DNA from: Anaerolineales bacterium
GTDB taxonomy: Bacteria > Chloroflexota > Anaerolineae > JAAEKA01
Assembly (NCBI GenBank): GCA_020634615.1
Contig: JACKBI010000006.1
Coordinates: forward strand, 248,001 to 312,000
Direction of reading: 5' to 3'
DNA length: 64,000 nt
The translations under genes were made by a program, and so were the position numbers. A model generated the notes under the pieces. It searched no databases, had not been told where the DNA came from, and saw only the letters and a list, made by a program, of their open reading frames with translations. The stretch's first letter is position 1, and each line of letters starts with the position of its first letter. This document shows, one piece after another, positions 38,805 through 47,464 of the stretch.

Positions 38805-39199
38805 TCAAGCCTCCTGATAAACCGCTGAATAATCTCCAGTTTCAGTGCGCGTGCAGCATAAACGATAATTGCAGCAATGCCGCCCGGCCACGCGAAACCA
38901 GGCTCGGTCTCGTGACCTGGCCGATTCTAGGGCAATTGGGCGAAATGATATGTTGCGCACGAAGAGATATTGGATTCGAAGGGATACTTACAGAGCACGC
39001 CAGCCATTGCTTTCCTTGGTAGAACCGAAAGCAACGGCAGCAATCGACTGCCAGGATTGCGAATACGGGTGTCAGACTTGGCGTACTACTTGGGGCTTCT
39101 AGTAACAAGACTACGGGTCTCAAAGCAAAAAACCATGCTATGAGACACCCTGTCGGTAGTGCGTAATACTATCACAACCACAAAACGTTGTCAAACAAT

Positions 39200-39745
39200 T
39201 CATTGTGGATAGTATTTCAAGGTTGGATCCAGCCCAGGATTGAACAAGGGCAGTAGCACCGGGTTGAAGCGGCTGCTGCTGGCAGGACGGGCCCGGAGAA
39301 GTTCGGCCATGTTCAGTGTGTCGCCTCGTGTAGGTAAATAAACAGGCGCTGACGGGGGGCTGGTGTGCACGAATTCCCGGTGTGGCATGTCATCCGGAAC
39401 AAACAGAGGCAGCGATGGCGACTGAGTATACGCAACGACCTGCACTGCTTCAGGGGTAGGTTGCGTGACGATTTCGGCCGGCCGGCCGGGCGTCAACGTC
39501 GCTCCCAGCATGGCAATCACGATCATCGCTGCCGCGCCTTGAACGATCCCGTTGACAAGATGCTGGAACCGCAAGCTGGCAATGCCACGGCGTTTGGCAG
39601 GGCCGCCCCGCACCTGAGAACGCAGCACCGGCCAGCCGTCACCCGGCGGCGCAGACCGTGAGGCCCGTGCGCGCAGTGAACCGCGGATCACATCGTCGAA
39701 ATCGTCATCTTGTGCGTCCGGAGGACGCCATTGCCGGGAAGACAC
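39200..39745 (-). CDS. Putative anti-sigma factor / sigma-partner membrane protein
   Basis: A 181-aa protein with a charged N-terminus (about 1-65), one membrane helix (IVQGAAAMIVIAMLGATL) and a Pro-rich extracytoplasmic tail with repeated LPLF/LPLFN pieces. No zinc-binding HxxxCxxC motif is present. The GTG start overlaps the TAG stop of the ECF sigma gene by one base, so the two are translationally coupled. That arrangement and topology suggest an anti-sigma role; sequence alone does not show it. Confidence 0.55.
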   Translation of the reverse strand: MSSRQWRPPDAQDDDFDDVIRGSLRARASRSAPPGDGWPVLRSQVRGGPAKRRGIASLRFQHLVNGIVQGAAAMIVIAMLGATLTPGRPAEIVTQPTPEAVQVVAYTQSPSLPLFVPDDMPHREFVHTSPPSAPVYLPTRGDTLNMAELLRARPASSSRFNPVLLPLFNPGLDPTLKYYPQ

Positions 39746-40311
39746 TATGCTGCAGCCTCCGCCAACGCCCCTGCTTCACGCGTCAACCGCCTGCGCAGGA
39801 TATTGCGCGCATAATGTAGGCGCGACTTGACCGTCCCCACTGGGCAGTCGAGGATATACGCGATTTCCTCGATACTGAACTCGCTCAGATAGAAGAGCGT
39901 AATGACTACCCGATGCGGCAAGCTCAAGCTGTCAATGGCCTCCTGGACCTCGTCGCGCGTGGCGGCGTTTTCAACATGTCGCTCCATGGATTGACTGGGA
40001 GTCGAGTGAAGCGCTTCGAACACCGAATCCTCAGGATTCGCTCGCCGCTTGCGCTTCGCTACATAATTATAGGCAAGATTCACCGTGACCCGATGGAGCC
40101 AGGGAGAGATGGGGGTCGAACCATCGATGCGGTCGATGTTGGCATGCAGGCGCAGGAAACAGTCTTGCAGAATATCCTCCGCCGCTCCCGCGTCGTTGGT
40201 AATCGACAGTGCCGCGCGGTAAACCTGGCTCTTGTACTTTTCGTACAAAGCCTCGAAAGCCCGCAGGTCACCTCTGCGAATTTGGGCAATCAGCTGTCCA
40301 TCTTCGTGCAC
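39745..40311 (-). CDS. ECF RNA polymerase sigma factor
   Basis: A 188-aa sigma-70 family protein of the extracytoplasmic-function type. Region 2 is FEALYEKYKSQVYRAALSIT then GAAEDILQDCFLRLH, with ISPWLHRVTVNLAYNYVAKR for promoter melting. Region 4 is VQEAIDSLSLPHRVVITLFY then EIAYILDCPVGTVKSRLHYA. It directs RNA polymerase to an unknown regulon, normally when its membrane anti-sigma partner (the overlapping gene) releases it. Its gene stands upstream of the partner and divergent from nothing; 150 bases separate it from the glycosyltransferase operon end. Confidence 0.92.
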   Translation of the reverse strand: MHEDGQLIAQIRRGDLRAFEALYEKYKSQVYRAALSITNDAGAAEDILQDCFLRLHANIDRIDGSTPISPWLHRVTVNLAYNYVAKRKRRANPEDSVFEALHSTPSQSMERHVENAATRDEVQEAIDSLSLPHRVVITLFYLSEFSIEEIAYILDCPVGTVKSRLHYARNILRRRLTREAGALAEAAA

Positions 40312-40391
40312 ACTTGGCTCCCGGCGTCAGGGTTACTACACGATCTGCATCACTAACACAGATTATACCGCATCCAGGTTCATTTCGATGT

Positions 40392-40421
40392 ATGATTTTC
40401 CGAAATGCATGGAAAAAATCA
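40392..40421 (-). terminator. AT-rich hairpin after the glycosyltransferase operon
   Basis: TGATTTTCC and GGAAAAAATCA around GAAATGCAT form an imperfect stem with T-rich flanks, 40-70 bases downstream of the leftward glycosyltransferase stop at 40462. Confidence 0.35.
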
Positions 40422-40461
40422 GCATGCCCGTTGTGTTGCCAATCCTACGGCCAGAACAACC

Positions 40462-41628
40462 TCACCCTGTCCTGCCGGTGAGACGCTGCAACAGGTCCGT
40501 GTACTGCCGGCCGATGACGTTGCGCCGGTATCCTTGCTCAGCTACGACTCTGCCGCGTTCACCCAGGCGGCGCGCGTTCGACGGGTCTGCCAGGACGGCT
40601 TCGATGCGGTCAGCCAGCGCCTGCGCATCGCCGGCCGGCACGACGAAACCAGTTTCGTCCTCCAGAACCATCTCGCTCACGCCGCCGACAGCTGTTGCCA
40701 CCACAGGCCGACCGCCGGCCATCGCCTCGGCGATGACACAGGGCGACGTTTCCTGGCGGCTGCTCAGCGCCAGCATGGCGTGCGAGGCATATAAGTCCGC
40801 CAACTCAGGCTGGTTGACCAGCCCGACGAACGTGACACAGCCGTCCATGTCCAGATCGGCGATCGTCTGGCGTACTGTTTCCCCATAGGAGCCGGCCGGC
40901 AAGCGGCCGGCGATGTCCAGTCGTACGTCAGGGATGCGTCGCCGCACCAGCGCGATGGCCTGGATCATGGTCACAGGATCCTTGCGTTCGTTCATCCCTT
41001 CCACCATCAAGACGCTGTGCGGATCAGGCGTGCGCGGCGCCGCAGAGAAGAATACCTCGCCGATGGGAATGTTGATGCGGTGAAACCGGGCGTTGGTCCG
41101 GCGGCGATATTGATCGATGGCATAGTTGTTGATCGCTACGATGTCCTGCACATCCCGTACCATCAGCCAGTCTTGCCACAACGTGACCGCCATATCCAGC
41201 CGGTTTTGCCAGTGAAACGCGCGGAACTCCTGGCGTGGCATTCCGTGGATGGTGACGGCTGCCGGCAGCCCGCTGCGCACCGCCGCCAGACCATATTCCG
41301 ACTCGTGGGCAGTGATCGCGTCGGGTCGAATCTCGTTGAGACGGGCTATCAATGCCGGTACGGCGTCAATCCGTCGGAATGGCTGGCGGCGGCGGCGCGG
41401 CAGTTCGATGGTGTGTACGAATAGCTGGCCGTTGTCGCGCACATGCACACGGGCTGCACCGTGATCAGCCGGTTTGTAGCGCACCACGTGTACCTCGACG
41501 CCCGTGTTGACTAGCCCCACTGCCAGGTTACGCCCTACCGACCACACGCCGCCGGCTGGCGCGATGTCGTCGTCGGGATAATGACACAGCAACGCGATAC
41601 GCAGCTGTGGTCTCGATGGTTCGGTCAT
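40462..41628 (-). CDS. GT4-like glycosyltransferase
   Basis: A 388-aa GT-B fold protein. The acceptor half opens LRIALLCHYPDDDIAPAGGV with VHVVRYKP, and DAITAHESEYGLAA and HGMPRQEFRAFHW follow. The donor half has VLMVEGMNERKDPVTMIQAI, CVTFVGLVNQPELADLYASH and the nucleotide-sugar E-x7-E region SSRQETSPCVIAEAMAGGRP. It transfers a sugar from an NDP donor to an unidentified acceptor, likely a glycolipid or polysaccharide. It is the last of three glycosyltransferase genes downstream of a C25 peptidase, with an 85-base gap before it. Confidence 0.9.
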   Translation of the reverse strand: MTEPSRPQLRIALLCHYPDDDIAPAGGVWSVGRNLAVGLVNTGVEVHVVRYKPADHGAARVHVRDNGQLFVHTIELPRRRRQPFRRIDAVPALIARLNEIRPDAITAHESEYGLAAVRSGLPAAVTIHGMPRQEFRAFHWQNRLDMAVTLWQDWLMVRDVQDIVAINNYAIDQYRRRTNARFHRINIPIGEVFFSAAPRTPDPHSVLMVEGMNERKDPVTMIQAIALVRRRIPDVRLDIAGRLPAGSYGETVRQTIADLDMDGCVTFVGLVNQPELADLYASHAMLALSSRQETSPCVIAEAMAGGRPVVATAVGGVSEMVLEDETGFVVPAGDAQALADRIEAVLADPSNARRLGERGRVVAEQGYRRNVIGRQYTDLLQRLTGRTG

Positions 41629-41713
41629 GGTTGCGTGGGTTCCGCTTCTTCCTGGACAGCCTGCAAAGCCGTATCAGCTGCTCCAACCAGAGCGAGACGG
41701 CTTGCGAAACCGG

Positions 41714-42877
41714 CTACAGGCTCTTGCGCTGATCCGAAATCGCCTTTTGGTACACGTTTATGGTCTGCGCGGTGACAACGTCCGGGTGGAAGCGTTGCCG
41801 TGCAGCTGCGCGGCCTGCCTGACCCATTGCCCGGTTCAATTCGCTCTCTGCCAGCACGCTGCGCAGACGCGCGGCCTGCTGGGCAGTGTCGTCCGGCGCG
41901 GTCACGTACCCGGTGACGCCATCCTCGACCAGAAAACGCACACCGCCGACGTTGCTGGCGATTACCGGCTTGCCGGCCGCCATCGCTTGCTCGATTGCAA
42001 CCGGGGCCGTCTCCTGCCACGATAGAAGCGCCAGCGCGCGGCACCGGCTGTATTCTTCACGCAGCGCCGCTTCATCCAGCCAGCCCAGAAAATCTACAGC
42101 CTCAGCCAGCCCGTTCTGCTCGACAAATTGCCGGCACTGGCTGGCGTAGCCGGGCTCCGAGGTGGTCTCGCCAGCCAGTCGCAGGCGCGCTTCAGGCAGG
42201 TCCCGTTTTACCAGAGCGAATGCGTACAGCAAGCCAAGCGTGTTCTTGCGGTGGATGACCCGTGCCGCGCACAGGATCGTCGCCGTCTCCGCCAGATTGG
42301 GCAAATCAAAATAGGGTGTCGCGACCGGGTTCTCGACCAGATGCATGCGCGCACTGGTCAGATCGCGGTAGATATCAGCCACATAGGGGCTGATCGCGAT
42401 CACGTCTCGTGCCCGGCGCAGACAGTGTCGCTCGTACCACGTTTCGTAGCGCCACGACATTTCCTCGCGCCAAGTGATGCCGCTGCGACGTTCGGTAGCC
42501 GCTTCCTGTTCGATGACGCCGTGGATGGTGATGATGGCCGGCAAGCCGCTGGCCAACGCGCCGTCGGCAAACGTGCCGGCGCTGTGGGCGTGGGCGATGT
42601 CAGGCGAAATCGCTCTCAGCGTTTTCGCCAGCAGACGGGCATTGACGCGGATGCCGGTCCAGCGGGGCAGCCGCCGCAGTCGCAGCCGGTGGACGGTGAC
42701 CTCGTCCTGTTCGACGGTTGTGTCGGCATCGATCTCGCCGGCAAAGTCAAAAGTGACGACATGGACTTCGACGCCGGCGCGCCGTAGTCCATCCACCAGT
42801 TGCACGACGACCGCCTCCGGGCCGCCGCTCACCCGTTCAAGATTGCTTGAATAGGGGCCGAGCATCGCAACGCGCAT
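41714..42877 (-). CDS. GT4-like glycosyltransferase
   Basis: A 387-aa GT-B protein. MRVAMLGPYSSNLERVSGGP is the typical GT4 start with the glycine loop. IAHAHSAGTFADGAL and ITIHGVIEQEAATERR are acceptor-side landmarks. ATILCAARVIHRKNTLGLLY and LSWQETAPVAIEQAMAAGKP are the donor site with the E-x7-E pattern. The ATG shares one base with the stop of the upstream glycosyltransferase (TGATG), so they are coupled. It is a clear paralogue of the neighbouring gene at 40462-41628. Confidence 0.92.
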   Translation of the reverse strand: MRVAMLGPYSSNLERVSGGPEAVVVQLVDGLRRAGVEVHVVTFDFAGEIDADTTVEQDEVTVHRLRLRRLPRWTGIRVNARLLAKTLRAISPDIAHAHSAGTFADGALASGLPAIITIHGVIEQEAATERRSGITWREEMSWRYETWYERHCLRRARDVIAISPYVADIYRDLTSARMHLVENPVATPYFDLPNLAETATILCAARVIHRKNTLGLLYAFALVKRDLPEARLRLAGETTSEPGYASQCRQFVEQNGLAEAVDFLGWLDEAALREEYSRCRALALLSWQETAPVAIEQAMAAGKPVIASNVGGVRFLVEDGVTGYVTAPDDTAQQAARLRSVLAESELNRAMGQAGRAAARQRFHPDVVTAQTINVYQKAISDQRKSL

Positions 42878-44115
42878 CAGAACCTGCCCGCCAGCATCTC
42901 GTCATAGAACTCCTGCACGGCGGCAACCTGCGTCCTGACCTGATAATGTTGCTCGACCAGCCGCCTGCCTGCTGAACCGAGCCGAAGGCGCTCCTCCGGG
43001 CTTGCCAGCAGTTGATCCAGCGCTTGTGTCAGTGCGGCCACATCGCCCGGCGGTGTCAGCAGACCGGTTTCGCCGTTGCTGACAATCTCTGCGGCGCCGC
43101 CGGCCGCACTGGCGATCACCGGCACACGAGCCGCCATGCCTTCGATGATCACCCTGCCAAACGGTTCCGGCTGCACCGCGCTGTGCACCAGAATGTCCAG
43201 CGCGGCCATGACCTTTGGCACATCGCTGCGCGGGCCGCTGAAGTGAAGCCGCTCAGCCAGCCCGTACTGCTGCGCCTGGCGGCGCAACGAGTCTGCGTAT
43301 GCCAGGCCGTCGCTCTGGTCTGGCGCGCCGACGACAATCCCGTGCAAGTTCGGATGTCGTGCACCAGCGCGCGCCAGCGCATCGATAAAGATGTGTTGGC
43401 CTTTCCATGAGGTGATGCGCCCCACTGACCCGACCAACGGCGCATCGGCTGGGATACCGAACTCAGCGCGCAGGGCGCCCGTGTCACCGGGATGATCGAA
43501 TTCAGCCAGATCCACGGCATTGGGAATCACGCGCGACGGGAAAGATGATCCCAGTTCTTGCGTCTGTTGCCGGGCTACGGCCTGCGAAATGCAGATCAGT
43601 CCGGCCAGCCGCGGAGCCAGTAGCCAACGGTCCAGCGCGACGGGCGGATCGAAGGAGCGGCAGTGGCAAACGACGGGCCGGCCGGCCTGCCAGGCCGCGA
43701 TGGCACCGGAACGCGTCAGCGACAGGTTGTCGTTGAGATGCACAATAGCAGGCCGGTAGCGGTCGATGACGGCAGTGATCGGTCCGACGACCGGCAATAC
43801 GTCGCGACGGTAGCGCCGCAAGTCGCCGGCGAAGTGCCATGGACCGGCCAGCGGGCCGCGTCGCATCGTCCCGCCGACCCGGCTCTCTTGCACGCCGGCC
43901 AGCGCTCCGGCCGGTTGCGGCTGCCATTGCGGCGTCGCCACGCGTACAACTGCAATGCCAGCTTTGGCGAACCGGTCAAAGGGATTCTGCTCGGACAACA
44001 CGATGATCGGTTCGTACTGAGCCGGATCGAGGCCATGGGCCAGGTGGAAGAGGCTCACCACCGAGCCGCCTGCGGCCGGCGCAAGATCGATGAACAGAAC
44101 GCGTCTGGCGGTCAC
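42877..44115 (-). CDS. GT4-like glycosyltransferase
   Basis: About 412 aa from GTG 44115 (VTARRVLFIDLAPAAGGSVV). The open frame extends further upstream into the C25 peptidase gene, but that part (Arg/His-rich) lacks protein character. AIVHLNDNLSLTRSGAIAAW, GSVGRITSWKGQHIFIDALA and HSAVQPEPFGRVIIEGMAAR mark the GT-B donor and acceptor regions. It starts 27 bases after the peptidase stop and overlaps the next glycosyltransferase by one base, forming a four-gene leftward operon. Confidence 0.9.
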   Translation of the reverse strand: MTARRVLFIDLAPAAGGSVVSLFHLAHGLDPAQYEPIIVLSEQNPFDRFAKAGIAVVRVATPQWQPQPAGALAGVQESRVGGTMRRGPLAGPWHFAGDLRRYRRDVLPVVGPITAVIDRYRPAIVHLNDNLSLTRSGAIAAWQAGRPVVCHCRSFDPPVALDRWLLAPRLAGLICISQAVARQQTQELGSSFPSRVIPNAVDLAEFDHPGDTGALRAEFGIPADAPLVGSVGRITSWKGQHIFIDALARAGARHPNLHGIVVGAPDQSDGLAYADSLRRQAQQYGLAERLHFSGPRSDVPKVMAALDILVHSAVQPEPFGRVIIEGMAARVPVIASAAGGAAEIVSNGETGLLTPPGDVAALTQALDQLLASPEERLRLGSAGRRLVEQHYQVRTQVAAVQEFYDEMLAGRF

Positions 44116-44141
44116 TGCGTGGTACCCTGTCCCGATCAGGA

Positions 44142-47100
44142 CTAGGGCAGCGTGCGCCACAGCGCTGCGGCCGCCTGAATGTCGTCTATGTCGATGTGAC
44201 CATTGGGAACCAGATCGGCGCGCGGGTTGTAGCCAACGCCCCAGGCGGATGTATTCCATGCCGCAGCGACCCGCTGAATGTCGACAACGTCGAAATCACC
44301 GTCGCAGTCCAGATCGCCGTCCATGCAGGTCTGAAGTCCGATCAACGCCAACGCGGGGTCGCCGCTCAGCGCGTGGCCGACAGCAGTGCGCTGGTTTTCG
44401 GGATACGGCAAGACGCCGTAGGAGCGTCCCCGGGCAACGGCCGCGGCGACGCCGGCCTGCGTGATCCCCTCGTGCATCGCCACGCTGACGAACTCCTTGA
44501 GCAGATACGTTTGCGGCGGCAGCGTGTCGAATGTGACCCCGGTGAAGCCGCCGATGGTTCCTTTGTCGCTGGTGCGCAGCAACACCTCATCGATGGCGTT
44601 GTAGCGCGCGTCGGCAAAGTAGCCATTGGTGCACGACGAAACCAACAGGAAGGGCAGCGCGGGCCCGTTGGTCAGCGGGTTCACCCAATCAGGATAGCTG
44701 CGGAAGAGTTGTTCGTGCGCCCAGGTGGTGAAGCTGCCATGGCCGGTGTAGTATAGCAGCACGTGCCCCTCGGAAATCTTGCTCTTTATGGCAGCGCGCG
44801 CATCGGCCAGAACTGTGTAATAGCCTGGGTCGGGCGGGCACACGTTGGTGCCCGGTACGCAATAGTAGACGCGGTCAACGTTGTAGCCGTCAGCCAGTTG
44901 CTGGATGGTATCGTCGGCGGCCATGAAGAACTGGGTTCCGTAGACGGGATTGTCGTTGTCCGGGTTGTCGCTTACCCAGAGGGTACTCATTGCTCGCTCT
45001 GGCGGGAAGTCGGCGGCGTAGTTAAGAATCTTGTCCACCACCACTTGGGCCTCGGCCGGCGAATTGACCGGGAGCCGGCTTACGATCATCTCACCCAGCA
45101 AGTCGTTGCCTTGAATGAACGCCATGGCATTGTCGGAGATCGATGTGCCGCCCCAGGCATCATAGCCGCCAAGATACGGCGGCACCAGGTTGGCATGGCC
45201 ATAGAGGTTGAACTGGTAGTTGCGCGGGTCCACAGTGCCATCGCCAACCAGCAGCACAAAGGCCGGCGCGGGCCACTGGTAGTTGTCGTAGACGTAGGTC
45301 AGGTAGTCTTTGATGGCCTCTGCGGAGACTGATCCATCGGAGAAAGCGTCGTATATGTCCTGAATGTCCACCACTTTCACCGCGTAGCCATCGATGTTGG
45401 CACGTGCGTCGGCCAGCGGCTGGATGGAGGGCAGCAGGCTGGCGTGGCTGATGATCAGGTAGTCCACCTGCTGGTTCGTGTCGAGCAGACCGGGGTCAGT
45501 GTAAAGTTTGACGGCTTGCGGCGTGCGAACTGCGCTGTCGGGTGTCACGACGAAGCGGTCAGCAGCCGTGCTGGCTTGCTGCCAGGTCAGTGTGTAGGTG
45601 CCGCCAGTTGCCGTAGCGCTGACATTGGTCAGCAGCTTGGGAGCGGCCGGGTTGGCGACGTTGAGAATCCAGGGCGTGGCCGACGGCGCTCCGGTGATGC
45701 GGTAGCGCCATGTCCCGGCATCAGGGTTGTTGAACAAGGCGTCTGCCAGATAGACGCCATTGTAGGGGTAAGTCAGTTCCAGCCAGTCGAACCACACGGT
45801 CCAGTCATTGTTGCTCAGGCCTGCCGCGTTGATCGGCTCGACGAGGATGGTGTTGGTGCCGTTTACCAGCGCACCTGCCTGCAGCGTTTTTTGGCCGCTC
45901 AACACCTGCTGGTTGGTCCAGGTCATGTCCAGCGGTGGCTGGCCGTTCAACTGCAATCTGAGCGTGTAGTTGCCTGGCAACTGCTTGTCGCCGGCCAGCC
46001 AGACTGACGCGACGGGCGCGACCGCGGAAGCAGTGTTGACGTGCAGGTTGTCCAGCGTCACTGCCATGCTGGCATTGAGCCAGCTCCAATACCACTGATC
46101 GTAGGGAACGGGCTGTAGCCAGTTGGTGTACGGGCGCAGGCCGTGGTATTCCAGGTTTTGTTCGGCGTGCGCGGTGGTCAGCAATGTGTTGGCGAAGGCT
46201 GCACTGGCCGGTGCAACATTCTGTGTCACCATGCGCAGCCCGTTTGCGCCGCCCCAAGTCAGCCAGTAGATGTTGTTGTCGTCGCTGTGCGGCGCGCGGT
46301 TGCGCTGTGCGTAGAACAGGATGTAGTCGCCCGGATCGAACGCGCCGTTGGCCTGACCGGTCACAAAGACAGCCTGCTCGGCGCCTTCATCCAGCAGCTT
46401 CATGGTATAAGGATTGATGGTTGCGATTGTGGCTGCTGACAGTCCGCTGGCCAGCAGGTCGTTGTAGGTAACACGGTACAGCCCGTCGTGATTGGCGGTC
46501 ACCTTGACCCAAGGACCGTCGAGCAGCGGCTGGCGTTCCTCGGCAGTCGGCGCGATCTGCCACTGAGCCGCCTGATAATAGTTGACGAATGTCGAACGGA
46601 ATACCGGCGCGTAGAGTGGGTCGGCCGGCGCAGGCGTTGCGTTGCCAGACTGCTCGAAGCGCAACCTGACAGTCACGCTGTCGCTGACGCGCAGGCTGCC
46701 CTGAGCGGGGTTGATCTGGAAAGGACGCAGAGCGAGGCGCACGAAACGGACGCCGCGCAGCCAGCCCTCCTCGGTGATCTCAGCCGCGCGGGCCGGCTGC
46801 CAGGCGTCGCTCGCGTACGCAGCGCGGTTCACCGTCCAGCTACTCTGAAGAGCGTCGTCCACCAGTGTGACATCGGGCGCGGGCTGCAACGTGACGCCCG
46901 ACACAACTGCCGCATCGCCGGTTTCCACACTTTCGACGATGACCTGCCCGGCAGGCGGCACAGCCAGCAATACGCTGCGTTCAGGCAGTTGTGGCGATCC
47001 TGCATCGCCCACCGGCCACCAGTTCTCGTCATCCAGCGCTATCTCCTGGAATGTCTGGCCGTCGCGCTGAACATTCTGAAGCCGATAGACTGGCGTGGAA

Positions 47101-47258
47101 ACATGCAGCGTGAGCCCGTCATCCAGAGTTTCCAGGGTCAGCCCTTGTAACGTCGTCCCGGGAACTGTCGAACTGTCAGCAAGCGCGGGCGAGCCCGGCA
47201 GCAGGCCAAGCAAAACTATCATCAACGCGCCGAGGCGCGGCAGCATCTTTCGCAACAT
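44142..47258 (-). CDS. C25 (gingipain-like) peptidase with C-terminal dockerin-like domain
   Basis: About 1038 aa from ATG 47258, chosen because AGGAGA lies six bases upstream. A signal peptide (ALMIVLLGLLPGSPALA) leads to an N-terminal beta-rich propeptide-like region. The C25 caspase-like domain shows the catalytic His in HVLLYYTGHGSFTTWAHEQ (about residue 838) and the catalytic Cys in LPFLLVSSCTNGYFADARY (about 873). LLVGDGTVDPRNY is a conserved strand. The last ~65 residues contain two calcium-loop repeats (DGDLDCDGDFDVVDIQRVAA and NGHIDIDDIQAAAALW), dockerin-like. It is the first gene of the operon with three glycosyltransferases. No type IX secretion gene is seen nearby. Confidence 0.88.
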   Translation of the reverse strand: MLRKMLPRLGALMIVLLGLLPGSPALADSSTVPGTTLQGLTLETLDDGLTLHVSTPVYRLQNVQRDGQTFQEIALDDENWWPVGDAGSPQLPERSVLLAVPPAGQVIVESVETGDAAVVSGVTLQPAPDVTLVDDALQSSWTVNRAAYASDAWQPARAAEITEEGWLRGVRFVRLALRPFQINPAQGSLRVSDSVTVRLRFEQSGNATPAPADPLYAPVFRSTFVNYYQAAQWQIAPTAEERQPLLDGPWVKVTANHDGLYRVTYNDLLASGLSAATIATINPYTMKLLDEGAEQAVFVTGQANGAFDPGDYILFYAQRNRAPHSDDNNIYWLTWGGANGLRMVTQNVAPASAAFANTLLTTAHAEQNLEYHGLRPYTNWLQPVPYDQWYWSWLNASMAVTLDNLHVNTASAVAPVASVWLAGDKQLPGNYTLRLQLNGQPPLDMTWTNQQVLSGQKTLQAGALVNGTNTILVEPINAAGLSNNDWTVWFDWLELTYPYNGVYLADALFNNPDAGTWRYRITGAPSATPWILNVANPAAPKLLTNVSATATGGTYTLTWQQASTAADRFVVTPDSAVRTPQAVKLYTDPGLLDTNQQVDYLIISHASLLPSIQPLADARANIDGYAVKVVDIQDIYDAFSDGSVSAEAIKDYLTYVYDNYQWPAPAFVLLVGDGTVDPRNYQFNLYGHANLVPPYLGGYDAWGGTSISDNAMAFIQGNDLLGEMIVSRLPVNSPAEAQVVVDKILNYAADFPPERAMSTLWVSDNPDNDNPVYGTQFFMAADDTIQQLADGYNVDRVYYCVPGTNVCPPDPGYYTVLADARAAIKSKISEGHVLLYYTGHGSFTTWAHEQLFRSYPDWVNPLTNGPALPFLLVSSCTNGYFADARYNAIDEVLLRTSDKGTIGGFTGVTFDTLPPQTYLLKEFVSVAMHEGITQAGVAAAVARGRSYGVLPYPENQRTAVGHALSGDPALALIGLQTCMDGDLDCDGDFDVVDIQRVAAAWNTSAWGVGYNPRADLVPNGHIDIDDIQAAAALWRTLP

Positions 47259-47360
47259 TCGATTCTCCTGCATTCAAGGTTTTTCCATTCAGAACGGCTG
47301 CTATTTTACCGTGGGCAGCCGGTGGAGTCCAATGTCGGGCCAGGAAAGCAGCGACGGGCT

Positions 47361-47389
47361 TTGACGGTGGATGGCCGCTGTGTTAAACT
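47361..47389 (+). promoter_or_regulatory. Sigma70 promoter of the membrane spermidine-synthase-like gene
   Basis: TTGACG (47361-47366) and TAAACT (47384-47389) are 17 bases apart, giving a start near 47396 and a leader of about 70 bases before ATG 47465. Confidence 0.6.
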
Positions 47390-47464
47390 CGCGGCGGCTG
47401 GACAGGTTGAGGCCATCGAGCGCGACACCGGAGAATCGCAGAATCGTGAACGGTAATTTTGTGA

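Noticed and set aside
44116..44259. N-terminal extension of the third glycosyltransferase beyond GTG 44115
   Set aside because: It overlaps the peptidase coding end, is Arg/His/Ser-rich and precedes the typical GT-B first strand.
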